Positions 11,177-21,790 of a DNA stretch of 64,000 bases are shown piece by piece (the first letter of the stretch is position 1; every line of letters starts with the position of its first letter). This stretch comes from Strigamia acuminata. Its lineage: Eukaryota; Arthropoda; Chilopoda; Geophilomorpha; Linotaeniidae. Below the pieces are notes generated by a model. The model had not been told where the DNA came from, did not search any database, and saw only the letters and a list, made by a program, of their open reading frames with translations. Both the position numbers and the translations under genes were made by a program. Location: the NCBI GenBank assembly GCA_949358305.1, contig OX442314.1:63621369-63685368 (forward strand), read 5' to 3'.

Positions 11177-11448
11177 ATGCGTATTATTTTTAAAGAAATT
11201 TGGTCAAGAATTAAACCTTTTGGGGGAATAACTTATTGGTTTGCGCCTGGAAACAGATATGATTACTCAGCATTCTTTAAACTGACCAATCCTAGAGAGC
11301 TAGCCTCTAAGGCCATGCATCTTTTATTCCGTACATGCCGGTACTTAGTTTACAACACGCGATTGATCTCGCGAACATTCCGTGTTGTCTATTATGTAGT
11401 TTATCGCGTGCCGTATTTTGTGCTATCAATTATAGCATTTCGTTTTAT
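11177..11448 (+). CDS. E1 third gene, candidate first coding exon
   Basis: This open frame begins with ATG (A at -3) and runs 90 codons plus two bases. On its own it stops at 11450-11452. However, GTGAGT begins at 11449 and a TATAG acceptor ends at 11525. Removing those 77 bases (phase 2) joins this frame exactly to the large ORF downstream, giving about 934 codons in total. The encoded segment is basic and aromatic. Its last third (around residues 68-90) is hydrophobic, VVYYVV..YFVLSIIAF, like a membrane or signal-anchor segment. The pyrimidine tract before the acceptor is weak. The alternative is a free 91-residue peptide, or no product. Confidence 0.45.
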
Positions 11449-11547
11449 GTGAGTACTAATTAAGTGTTTCCCATTGTTACCAAATTGATATTTAATTTTA
11501 TTCCATTCTCTAAAAAACCGTATAGTTATTCGCGAATTACCACCATC

Positions 11548-14058
11548 ATGTCAAATAGTAAACACCAAAATGGCGACCCACAAAAGAAACTCAAATATCC
11601 AAAAAACCTGCCCATTCCACCCATTCATGCTAAGGGAGAGTGGATATATCCGCACTTTCACCCAGACGAACCGCTCGAACAATCTTTCCCAAATTTTGAA
11701 GTCTGCTGTATTTGTTCAGGATGGGGAGTTGAGACAACGCCGCCAGTCAAAGAAATTGTGTGCCGAGCATGCGGGGGCGCAGGCGAATTGCGCCGGTGCA
11801 AGTTCAGGGAATGGATGCGGATCTATTTCAATTGGGTCCTCCGTTTCAAGTACGCAGACGGAGTGCGCATTTATGAGTGGGTCCTGCCGCCGACGCGAAT
11901 TGTACAAGGAAGCATCGCCGCGATTTTGAGGTTTCGTTTTACCCATTATTGGTACTGGGCCAGAGTCCAGCAACTGGCCGAGGAACGCGGTATAGCACCC
12001 CGCCGATGGATCTACGCGATGGGAAACGCGATCAGGTGCCAACATGAGGCGGTCCCCAGGATGACGAACGAGGAAATCGCAAATTTGACTGATTATGCGA
12101 GGGAGCAGTATCTCACAGACCTGCAGTTCTCCGGGATGATCAAAACTTTGCCTGCATTCCTGGGTACAAACGCCACGACTGAACAGGCGAGACTTTGGAT
12201 CGAGGATTTAAATCGTGAAATCGATCTACTGACGGCCGAAGCACGTTTGCAACCGATGCCTGAACCACTATTATACGTTCCAAAAGGAAACGAAGACTTC
12301 GCCGTGCGCTACAAGGAGAGCGGTGGCCACGTCGCCCAAGCCATAATGATGGGTGGCACAACGTTGCCGAGAGATCGTTCGCGAGATGCCCAATCCGCTC
12401 CAGGAGTCCGCTACGCTCCGAAGCCTGTACAGTCGGTACAACCAACTACACCGGTCAAAAAGGATGAAATCACGACTTTGGAGAAAATTCCACCCAAACC
12501 AATTGATAACTCGCCTGAAATCAGCCCTGATAGAATGCAACCAGCACGGCCGGGAATTCTAACGCTAATGAAGAACTTTCCACAACCGATCAAACCCGTC
12601 CCAACGTTAAAATCGGTCCCAGACCCGTCACAACGCCGATTGGACGACTACATGGACCGGAACCGGGACATAAGATTCCTAAATGTGTCACCTCAGGCAA
12701 CCGATCAGGAATTAAAGGTAAAAATTGTACCAAACATTGACAATTCGCGATTAGATCAAGAGAAGGAAGAACTGAAGGAAGAATCCAAAGCTGATGCGCG
12801 TTCTACCGAGCATTCTGTCAAGAGAGTGCCGACACCTTTTAAAAGTCAAATTCCAATAAGGACGACTGATTTACCGACGAAGACGACGATTTCCGTCACC
12901 AACACCACTGCAAGTCTTAGTACTGGGACTACCTCCATATCCACGTCTCAAACCGATTCAACTCGCGGATCATCACAAGATGGCGTTCTCTCGACCACCA
13001 AAACCACCAAGGTTGTCTCTCGTCCGCCCCATTATACACAAACGGACCATTACGGAGTTTCAAATTGCCCCGTTTTTACGCTTCATTACATTCGAGACAT
13101 CCTCGAACCATTCGAACTGCAGGTACTTAGGAGGAATACTACCATCAGTAATTCTCGTATGGAGTTGGAGCCGAGGGGCTGGAGGGAATTATTCAACGTG
13201 ATGGCCACCCGAGATTTCGACATAAATCAATATGACGTTTACCCCGTCAAAAATGCGACTTTTAAAGAACTAAAGAACATCGCTGCCAATGTCGAAAGTC
13301 GAATGGACCAAGAGATCCACATGGATGAAGATCGATTTTTCGCTGTGCTGGTATGGGAGACGCATTTAATAATGGGTAAATATGTCAAGAAATTTGCGGT
13401 CGAACGGGAGAAAAAACGATATGCCGTCCAGGAGAGCCAGAAGAAAGAGGCGGCCAAAGTAGCTGCAGAGAATATCGAATTTGAAAAGAAGGAGAAAGTC
13501 AGGAAGGAAAGGGAAGAAAAGGAGAGAAAAGAACTTCAAAAGAGGATCGATGAAGAGAAAAGAGTTCGAGAAATTCAGGTGCAGGAGATGTCGAAATTAG
13601 CGGTTTCTTCGCGATACATGGCACCCACACCTACTGATAAGTCGTTGAAGGACCTCATTTCTGTTCCAGGCTCTAAGGAGAAACCAGAGATAACGATCCT
13701 CATGTCAAATACTATCATCCCATCAATGAACATTATATGTGATTTTACCTTCCAGCCCACCAGATGCACGAAGTTGATGATCCCTTATCACACGCAGAGT
13801 GCTCTTTTCCGGTCCCTGGCACTGTCAGATTTAAACCTGACCCTTCCTGAAACTGAGGAAATTATCGACCTGATGGACACGTACTTTCGCGATGCATTTA
13901 TTGATTTATGTCTACAGGAAATCAATCGTCGAGGGGCCGCAAATGTGGCCCGGGCCCGATTAATCATCATTGACGTGGCGTTCGATTTGGTAAAACATTA
14001 CTCAGATCCGGAACAACGCCTGTATGCTCGAGAACTTCATCAAGAAATGGTGGCATAA
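11548..14058 (+). CDS. E1 third-gene protein (ORF3) with two DnaJ-type CXXCXGXG motifs
   Basis: An 836-codon intact ORF from ATG 11548 (A at -3); the frame is open upstream to the splice acceptor at 11525. It occupies the position of env in errantivirus-like elements, but the body has no signal peptide or clear membrane segment. CCICSGWG (residues 53-60) and CRACGGAG (72-79) are two exact CXXCXGXG motifs 19 residues apart, the spacing type of one zinc centre in DnaJ cysteine-rich domains. A Trp/Tyr/Arg-rich helical region follows (about 85-150), then a long Pro/Ser/Thr-rich linker, a charged coiled coil (about 619-685) and a globular tail. I do not recognise the family. Since Gag has no zinc knuckle, a nucleic-acid or chaperone role is a reasonable guess only. 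Confidence 0.8.
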   Translation: MSNSKHQNGDPQKKLKYPKNLPIPPIHAKGEWIYPHFHPDEPLEQSFPNFEVCCICSGWGVETTPPVKEIVCRACGGAGELRRCKFREWMRIYFNWVLRFKYADGVRIYEWVLPPTRIVQGSIAAILRFRFTHYWYWARVQQLAEERGIAPRRWIYAMGNAIRCQHEAVPRMTNEEIANLTDYAREQYLTDLQFSGMIKTLPAFLGTNATTEQARLWIEDLNREIDLLTAEARLQPMPEPLLYVPKGNEDFAVRYKESGGHVAQAIMMGGTTLPRDRSRDAQSAPGVRYAPKPVQSVQPTTPVKKDEITTLEKIPPKPIDNSPEISPDRMQPARPGILTLMKNFPQPIKPVPTLKSVPDPSQRRLDDYMDRNRDIRFLNVSPQATDQELKVKIVPNIDNSRLDQEKEELKEESKADARSTEHSVKRVPTPFKSQIPIRTTDLPTKTTISVTNTTASLSTGTTSISTSQTDSTRGSSQDGVLSTTKTTKVVSRPPHYTQTDHYGVSNCPVFTLHYIRDILEPFELQVLRRNTTISNSRMELEPRGWRELFNVMATRDFDINQYDVYPVKNATFKELKNIAANVESRMDQEIHMDEDRFFAVLVWETHLIMGKYVKKFAVEREKKRYAVQESQKKEAAKVAAENIEFEKKEKVRKEREEKERKELQKRIDEEKRVREIQVQEMSKLAVSSRYMAPTPTDKSLKDLISVPGSKEKPEITILMSNTIIPSMNIICDFTFQPTRCTKLMIPYHTQSALFRSLALSDLNLTLPETEEIIDLMDTYFRDAFIDLCLQEINRRGAANVARARLIIIDVAFDLVKHYSDPEQRLYARELHQEMVA

Positions 14059-14923
14059 GTTTTCATCTGCCGGATGGTGTCGAGAAGGGAAACCCTCGGT
14101 CAGGCCAAAGTGCGACCTTCCGGCAGAATGGGAATACTCCCCAAAAGTGATTTTTGTTTAGTGTAGTGCCGTGTTTAAATGTGTTTATTTTCGCGAAGTG
14201 TTTCATTTATTTTCTTTTTTCATATTCCGTTATTTGAATTATGTAATCTGTCCTGTCTTCTGTCTTCATTTACTTTTGTTTTTACACTCGCATAACATCG
14301 CGATAGAAAGACTATTGTGAACATTTAACATCACCATGGTGACGAACTTCGTGTGAAATTGGAACTATTTTATTTTACATGTGGACATTTATGATACCAA
14401 TGTGGTATTGTGTGAAATTCGCGAAATATTCGCGATCCTCCAATGTGAACTCACATTTTCGAAGTGCCAAATCATCATTTTATAAGTTTAATCAAAGTGT
14501 TTTTTATTTCTCTTCATATTTTAATGTCCAGTGTTGTTATTTTATTGAAAATTTTGAATCATTAATCTAGTCTAATTAATATTTTATTTCCAGACTTTTA
14601 TTCCATGTGATATTATTATTTTATTACCTTTTGATACCGACACGGGAAGTGTTGATGATTCTAATCCGTGATATGACCCCTTCATTTGATAATTGTTTAA
14701 TTTTCGCGAAGGGTTTCGCAACGTTACATCACTTTTATTTTATTTTGAATTCCATCCGCGAAAATCATCGCTACTGTATCTGATCTCATTGATTGTTAAT
14801 CATTTTTTCTTAAGTACCATGGTACCTTTGTTAATTTTATCAAATGTTGTTTTTATGTTGATGTTATATTTTTTGCGATCCTTTGGATCACCCACTCTTT
14901 TGTTCACGATGCAATAAAAGTCT
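14059..14923 (+). other. E1 3' untranslated region
   Basis: About 865 bp of AT-rich sequence between the third-gene stop and the polypurine tract. It carries repeated short TTCGCGAA and TCGCGA words also seen in the LTR. No ORF was supported. Confidence 0.6.
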
Positions 14924-14936
14924 GGGTGGCGGAGGA
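14924..14936 (+). promoter_or_regulatory. E1 polypurine tract
   Basis: GGGTGGCGGAGGA abuts the 3' LTR (TGTCAC...) with no gap, the expected place for the plus-strand primer of reverse transcription. It is interrupted by T and C. Confidence 0.8.
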
Positions 14937-15459
14937 TGTCACGGGTGAGCTTTCCCAATTCCTAAATTTCAATTTTATTCCTCACCTGTTCTCATTCTTA
15001 ATTTATGCGCGCGACCTTGTCGCGGTTTTCATTTTAACCTCATTTGTTAATTTGGGTCATGTGACAATCGATCAGCTGATCAATCGATCAGCTGACCGAT
15101 TGTTATAAATATCGCGACGTGTCGATATTCCGACACTTCGCGACCAACTACAATTTGGACCACAAGTCAACTTTATTTTCGCATCTAATTTTCCAACCGT
15201 GCTCGTTCTAACTCCCACCTTTTTATCCACCCGGTGACATTCGAAGCCCCATTTGAGCTACCGAATTATCTGGATTTAGTCGATTTATTTCGTCCTAAAC
15301 ACATTTCGATAACACGAATCGAGTCGCAATAAATTTCAACGGAATTGGAGATTTCTAAATGACCGACACCCACGTTGAAGGTCATTCGTTTTGAAGAAAT
15401 ATCCGCGAACCTGCGAATGCGTGTTCAACACATGCATTGTTTGTAACGACAGCGTTATA
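14937..15459 (+). repeat. E1 3' LTR
   Basis: Line-by-line comparison with 2872-3394 shows no difference over 523 bp. It is followed by CATT (15460-15463), the right copy of the target duplication. Confidence 0.95.
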
Positions 15460-17928
15460 CATTCTTTCTTTGTTTGCTTTGTTTTAGATTTTTTGGTATT
15501 TTTTAATAAAGAACAAAAAAAATAATAAAAATAAAAAAAAAATAATAAAAATAAAAAAAAAATAATAAAAATAAAAAAAAAATAATAAAAATAAAAAAAA
15601 AATAATAAAAAATAATAATGATAGTACATTTGGACGGATATCGGCCTCCATTGCAGCCGGCTTTAAGTGCATAGCGGCGGCCACGATGGAAGCCAATCTC
15701 CGTCCAAAATGTGAAATGGTCGTTTTTTTCCACAACTTCAAATACTTGCGGACAATTGACACATCTTTTCGGATTTTAGCAAATCCCCACAAGAAACAAC
15801 CCAAAGATTATATCTCAACTCCAGCCCGAGACTCCCAGCGAAAACTCCATTGCATTTCTTTATCTTTTCGAAAATTTAAATTTAAAATATAATAAGCTTA
15901 TTTTTTAAAAATTAATTAATTTTCCAGCTTTAATGCTAATACACAATTAATGCACTCAAACTCAATTAGTAATTTTACGACCCTTTCTAAACCTTTGACA
16001 TCGTCTTCAGACACTCGTGATACCCCTTTGCACGTCTAAATGACCTTCTTGGACACTCACTAAGGCAATCAATTAATGTTAATTACGCCATTTACGTTCG
16101 TCTACCTGCACCATGGCCAAACCACTGAAACTAAGTAGCTCTAATGAAAACAACCAATGACTACAAAATCGATTATTTCTCAAAAATCGACTATTTTTTT
16201 GCATTTTTTTAAAATCGATTATTTATTTTTTCCCCCTCGACATTCATCCATTTTTCCAGTGAATCAAATCTGTGTTTAGCGCGTTGTAAATTGCATAAAC
16301 ATCAGACAGATGCGAGTGATCATGATAATTTGCTAACAACATTAAATCCGCGTTTAAGCTGTTATTTTAAACCGCTATGCCAGATCACGTTCTATTATCA
16401 TTCCCATCAATCCTCGTCTCTGTCAGTGCATAAATCAAACCGAACACAGCGTTTGAAAATGCCCTAGAAAACAAAACAAAAAAGAAATCAAATTTTTAAA
16501 ACTCCATATTTTATCGCCAAACCCAAAAACGAGCCGTAAAATCGATACAACTCCCATAAACCGGCTTTTAATTCCAGGACCCAAATTCAAGCGACCCCTT
16601 TAAACGCGTAATGGACACTAACACCTAGCTTAGAGCAAGATTTACCGACCAATTATCATTCCAGTACCAGTATGCAACCTCCCGATATTCGCCATTTTCG
16701 CTATAAAATAAAATTTAAATAAAAATATACTCACAAAAACGAGTCTCAACTACGTGATTGACAATTTCGCCGCTGCGAAGCGCATAATCGCGACACAATC
16801 ATTACTATCGAAGGTGCCACCTTCCATTGAATATCGAATAGAAATTAATTCCGGTCGCGAGTATCCGTGAAAACCCAACCCGTCCCCTTTAAACCCACCA
16901 TTCAAATGAAAATAATCGATTACTTCCTTCACGTGCCTCTATTTCCAGTCAAAACCCACACGCCGAGCAAAGAAAAAAAACGAACATTAATATTTCTCCT
17001 TTAACCTTTTAAAAAAAAAAGAGAGAGAAAAGTTTAACAACCGTCGATTTCCTTAAAGACGTTTTTTTTAGAAAGAAAAAACCACCCATCATGCACCTGC
17101 CACTTGAATTCGCAGCGCCTCATTAAGAGCCATGACTTAAGTCGAGAAAGCAGCCAAGACCAATCGCTCCACCATTAGCAGATGACGACTTCAACTTGAC
17201 TCGCCAGATGGCAAAAAGATTGATGGCATTAATTCGGACTCCCTGCTGATTCGCCGCTCTGGATCAAAGCCGCAAGAGTGCAGACTCTGGGGCCATCACA
17301 ACTCCACCTCGTGGCAACTCTTCTTCAAACACTTGTTTATATATTGCTTGTTTCTTTTTCCTTTCCTTTTCCTTTTTTCTTTTTTTCTTTCTTTTTATTT
17401 ATTTTTTCTCCCCGCCGTCCCAGCGGCTCTTTATTTTTAGTGATGTTTTCGAAACGTAAACTTAGCGTTTAGGGTCGGCGAGACGTGCGTGGATAGAGGG
17501 AGGAAGTGTTGGGTAGCCACCTGATTGCTCCCATTTCCCACCAAATTGGTGGCAGACCCGTGCGTTCATGCCCCAGGGTGTTGCTCCACTTGTGCTAGCA
17601 ATGTCCAATTGCGAGAGAAGAGGCTTAAAACCCAGACCCCATAAATCAATTAACAAAGACAGGGGAGACAAGGGACCGACTTGCCACAAACTACTAAGTC
17701 CAGGATGAAATAAAGCAAGACACATTGCTTCACTCTATTATTATTTCTCCGACTCTCTCTCTCTCTTTAACTTGCTCACCTCAAATGATACTGCACTGCC
17801 GCTACCTGCGGCTCGTGTTTGTTGACAAACTTGTACCATTCCACTTTCTGAAGAAGGAGAAGGAAAATTGTGTAGGAGAAGGAGATTTATGTTAAAAATT
17901 ACTCGATGATTTAATCGAACATTTTCAT
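15460..17928. other. Non-coding stretch right of E1
   Basis: No supported gene. It holds the 20-bp tandem repeat at 15521-15620, a cluster of AAAATCGATTATTT-like words around 16165-16225 and a pyrimidine-rich run near 17340-17412. Open frames here follow simple sequence. Confidence 0.6.
15521..15620. repeat. AT-only 20-bp tandem repeat
   Basis: Four perfect copies of AATAATAAAAATAAAAAAAA plus a degenerate partial copy. The Phe/Tyr-rich open frames on the minus strand are artefacts of this repeat. Confidence 0.9.
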
Positions 17929-17930
17929 TA

Positions 17931-18421
17931 AGGGGTTTCATTAAATGAGCGATTATTGTGATAAGTTGATTATTGCAATAATCGTAATCACTTAATTATT
18001 GAGAGCCCAACAAAAATCTGATTATGTGATTATTTCTGATGGACAGAATTGTTTAAATTGTAACCTAAATACGTTGCAATTGTTTATAAAAAGGTTTCTA
18101 CAAATAATAATTGCAACTACCTAACTCTGTTTCATGTGTTCAGTTTAACCTAAACTGAGCACAATTTGTTATATTATGACCTTGTGTAGTACAAGCGGGT
18201 CTGGCGCTGCCATGTTGGTTTCAGTTGAGAGCGCACTTATAATCGGCCCAAGTCAGCAGAAAATCATGGTTTGGGGTGATTACTTGATTAGTTTCTTAGT
18301 TGCTTATTTGATGAAATGATTATTCTCGGGATTGGTTGAATCCAGTCACATGATACATCAAGTAATCGACTAATCAAAGTAATCAAAGTAATCAACTAAT
18401 CGCTCATTTAATGAAACCCCT
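17931..18421. mobile_element. MITE, 491 bp, perfect 25-bp terminal inverted repeats, TA target duplication
   Basis: The left end 17931-17955 (AGGGGTTTCATTAAATGAGC...) is the exact reverse complement of 18397-18421. Both ends are flanked by TA (17929-17930, 18422-18423). The inverted similarity continues more loosely inward. No ORF lies inside. TA flanks suggest mobilisation by a Tc1/mariner-type transposase; piggyBac is less likely because the flanks read TTAA and TTAT. Confidence 0.85.
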
Positions 18422-18423
18422 TA

Positions 18424-21089
18424 TTATATAAAATACGGTTGGAAAACCAACTTGCGAGTTTGATTTATTTCTAAGTAAACCCAAAACACAATATGCGGAA
18501 ATTGAACTTGGCCTGCGCTATTTGAAACGAGCTTCGAGCGGCCGAGACGACAGTCGATTTCCGTACAAACGAATCGCATCAATTTACATAAAATAATTGG
18601 ACTTTTTTCCTTCTTTTTTTAATCATAAAATGAAAACTTATTTTTTTTTTAAACAAAATAAATTTGCCAAATTATTCAATACACACCATAATCAAAACTC
18701 ACATATTCTACCATCGATTTGCATACACTTTCGCTGAAAAAACACAAACTCGATAATAAAAATCAATCGTTAAATTAATTTCCCGACCTCCCATCAAAAA
18801 ATCAAAACAACATCTCCAACTCCAAACAGCCATTATTCTCCCACAACTAAACATAAATTACACAAATTACAGGCAATGATTTATTCCCATCTCATTTCCA
18901 TGTTTACAATTCAAGAGCCAATGAAACAAACAACCCGCCCTCCCCCTGAAAAAAAAAACCGACTATGGTAATAAAAAAAAAAAGCCACAGGGACAAAATT
19001 ACAACCCACTTGAATGTCAACCAACACTCACAACATTCTTGTTTATGACATCATATCCTCTTGCAGTCTGAATAAATAAGCGAACAAATCAGTGCTGTAG
19101 ATCCATCATTTCTCCATTCGCCTACGCCTTCGCTTTCGCAACCCCCCACCATTTCACTTCCTGTGCCAGAAGGGGAAAAAAAATATAATTCAAAAAGGCC
19201 CTTTCCTTTCCTTTCCCTCAAATGTCTTTAGCTATGCTCTGAATCACATGCCGAATACATTTTCTTTTCAAAAAATACTCCCTTAAAACTTTCACTTGTC
19301 AACTGGCTGCAGCTTCGAGTTGTGGTAATAAACTAGGCAGTCCTTTTTCTCCTCTCTCTCGACAGACTTAGCACATGTTTACACTGCTCCTATTGCAAAC
19401 ATCACCGAGGGCCACCCTGACAGCTGTTGGCTCCAGGCCCAGACCTGGGCTGAGTTCCATCCCCATTCTTCCCACTGGCGCTAACAACAGTGGATCATGG
19501 GGACAAAAAACGACAAAGTCTCGTTTCAAACGAATTCGGAATATATAGAAAGAGTAATTTCATTTATGGGATTGAAACTTATTCAATTATTTCAAGTAGA
19601 TTCAGGCATCAACGTGCAAACTAGACATCGGACGGAAGGGGACTAAGCAAATTCCACCTGATAGTTTGACGTCTTTCTTGTTTACAAAGACTGCTGCAAA
19701 CTTGCGTTCATTTCATTACTGGCCTGCTTCCAGCCAATGGGGGTCTGTTGTTTCAATCGGGACAAGTTTGGTGAAAACCAACTTTTCTTTTGGGCATTGC
19801 TGGGCCTTCAGATGGAGTCACGTTTCATCAAGTTGGGCCCAAGGTCGTCCCTACAACTGGGTTTGCTGTAATCCAGTTTCATCAAATTTGGAATTTTCTG
19901 AACTTGTGAAAATCGGGGGTTGTTTCATCGAATCCGAGAGCTCGTTTGGTACGTTTCATCAAATTTTTTGGCTGTCGTGGTTAAGTTAGGTCAGGTTAGG
20001 TCAGGTTAGGTTTTTTAGTTTTTCTGATGGAATTTTATCTGGATTTTAATGTACTATTTCATCGAATTTATTGTTAGAATTTGTACGTTTCATTGAAAAA
20101 AATGCAATTCGATGAAACGGGATTCGAGGAAATGACTCGACTTCCAAGAAAACCTTCTGTTGAGTTTTTCTTTCCCTTCTGCTCTTGAGATCGCAACCAC
20201 GTTAAGATTGTGAGATTTAATCGTTGTTGGTGGGTTCACACTTTTGTTGACTTGACACAAGCCACAGCACAAGGCAGGCTTAAAACTGCATGTTACGCCT
20301 TCGTACAATATTCACGAGCAATACCACGAGTGCAGAAAAAATTATCGGTTCGAAACCCAAAAAATGAGCGGAATAATTTTCCCCTCAACCAACTTTTGTT
20401 GCGTCATGTTTCTTGGCGTTGTGTCTGATCTAGTACAAGTATTAGCACACTGGGGTCATCATCAAGACGTACACTCGCCCCATTTGAGCACATTTGTAAA
20501 CATGCTTGCTTGCCAGTCTGCCAGCAAGAAGTTTCCTTTTGGTCATTCTTGCTTTGTCGCTTGCTAGTGAGAATGGGGACCCAGCTATAGTCCACACTTT
20601 GCATCATTTCCATTCCAGCTGTCAGCCTTCATTGGAAAACCACATTAGAAAATCAATTAAACCCGTCTGAATATAAAAGAAAACAAACTATAACACATTG
20701 AATTCAGCAATCGCGACACTTGTCTATTCTCCCTCGTCCAACCTCTTTGATTCGAATAAAGGACTGGGCAGCCCAACAACTCTTATCAAAACAAAACTCG
20801 GCTAATGTATGGCTCAGCCAAACCGCGCATCTGCAAAGGATAACAAACAATTCGACTCAACAATTGCCAACAAACTTTTACATTCAACTTACTTTTAGCA
20901 CTCACTTCACATTGAAAATTTAAAGAGAATTTTAAACCACCGAACAAACATACATCAGAACATCACTTTTATTTATCCAACAAATTTCAATGAATTTTAA
21001 AATCTTTCTCCAACAGTGAAATCCACTGCCAATTGACACTAGTGTATTTGCCCAGATGTGCACTGGAAACACCTGCAAATTGTCAATAC
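18424..21089. other. Non-coding stretch with a repeated GTTTCATCRA motif
   Basis: No supported gene. Between about 19749 and 20118 the motif GTTTCATC(A/G)A recurs several times and ends with an inverted copy (TTCGATGAAAC). A (TTAGGTCAGG)n telomere-like patch lies at 19986-20012 within this cluster. Confidence 0.55.
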
Positions 21090-21385
21090 TAGGCGCATTC
21101 AAAAAGTAATTTGCACTAAACGACCAGTGCAACTGGTAGTGTAAATTTCAAGTTAAACGACCCAATTTTCGAGTTTCAAAATAAATTTCTGTGTAAAATT
21201 CAGTAGTGTAAATTCAAGTGTAAATATTAAATTAGTCCAAATAATAACCATAGTCATTATTGTTGTTGTTTACTCTAAAAAAAAAAACAGGAGATTATAA
21301 AAACATGATTATAAAATGTAAATTTATTTTAATTATTTGTATTATTAATATTTATTTCCGAACGGGAATCGGCTGAACATCCGCC

Positions 21386-21537
21386 TCAATCGCACAAACG
21401 CGGCCGAACGTCGGCCGAACGTCGGCCGCATTCGATTGTACAAATGCGGCCGAACGCCGGTCGGACGTCGGCCGTATTCGATCGTACAAATGCGGTCGAA
21501 CATCGGCCGCATTCGATCGCAAGAATGCGGCTAATAC
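21386..21537. repeat. CG-rich degenerate tandem repeat inside foldback copy A
   Basis: Four degenerate units of about 35-46 bp built on TTCGATYGTACAAATGCGG followed by one or more CGAACGTCGGC words. The island is far richer in CpG than the surrounding DNA. Confidence 0.8.
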
Positions 21538-21693
21538 CTGCTAAAAAATTGTTCTTGCGATCGACATCGTTCCAACCGATCTAACGAAAATCCAAGATGG
21601 CTGCCAGCAAGACCCGATTTCAACGAGAAAACTCGTTGCACGGAGATTTTAAACGGAAACGTGGCGTACAGGCCGTTTCCGTTTAACCAGTTT

Positions 21694-21733
21694 ACACGAC
21701 ATTTACACGAATTAATTCGTGTAAATGTCGTGT
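21694..21733. repeat. Perfect 40-bp palindrome
   Basis: ACACGACATTTACACGAATT is followed immediately by its exact reverse complement. A second inverted repeat with 15-bp arms and a 2-bp spacer follows (21735-21749, 21752-21766). A 10-bp pair (AAACGGAAAC / GTTTCCGTTT) lies just upstream. Confidence 0.95.
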
Positions 21734-21790
21734 GAAAACGAGTGTAAACACGTTTACACTCGTTTTAATGACTTTTCGAATGCGCCTACT

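Larger units (their letters stand above)
2872..15459 (+). mobile_element. E1: complete Ty3/Gypsy LTR retrotransposon, 12.6 kb, with a third gene
   Basis: Bounded by direct 523-bp LTRs and flanked by CATT on both sides (2868-2871 and 15460-15463), a 4-bp target duplication. Inside, in order, are a primer-binding site, gag, pol in the -1 frame, a third gene and a polypurine tract. Pol order is protease, reverse transcriptase, RNase H, integrase, which defines the Ty3/Gypsy superfamily. I saw no difference between the LTRs and no stop inside the large ORFs, so the copy is young and may be active. It is long for a Gypsy element because of a proline-rich insert in Pol and the extra gene. Confidence 0.95.
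21090..21790. mobile_element. Foldback element, family F copy A (about 700 bp)
   Basis: It begins CTAGGCGCATTCAAAAAGT (from 21090) and ends with the inverted form ACTTTTCGAATGCGCCTAC. A left TA flank is visible; the right flank is degenerate. The interior resembles copy B (32512-33606) in inverted orientation, including the words GATCTAACGAAAAT, CAAGATGGC and CACGGAGATT. It holds a CG-rich repeat island and three strong palindromes. No transposase ORF, so it is non-autonomous. Confidence 0.75.

Noticed and set aside
11464-11547. Upstream extension of the E1 third-gene frame to a GTG at 11464
   Set aside because: GTG is not a normal eukaryotic start. The segment is better explained as part of the 77-nt intron plus the start of exon 2.
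15336-15804. Phe/Tyr-rich minus-strand open frames near 15.5 kb
   Set aside because: They are translations of the AT-only 20-bp tandem repeat.
19986-20012. Telomere-like TTAGGTCAGG repeat
   Set aside because: Only about 27 bp and impure, inside ordinary non-coding DNA. It is a weak taxonomic hint, not a telomere.
20340-20370. tRNA B-box-like GGTTCGAAACCC
   Set aside because: The flanks do not form a T-arm or acceptor stem and no A-box lies at the right distance.
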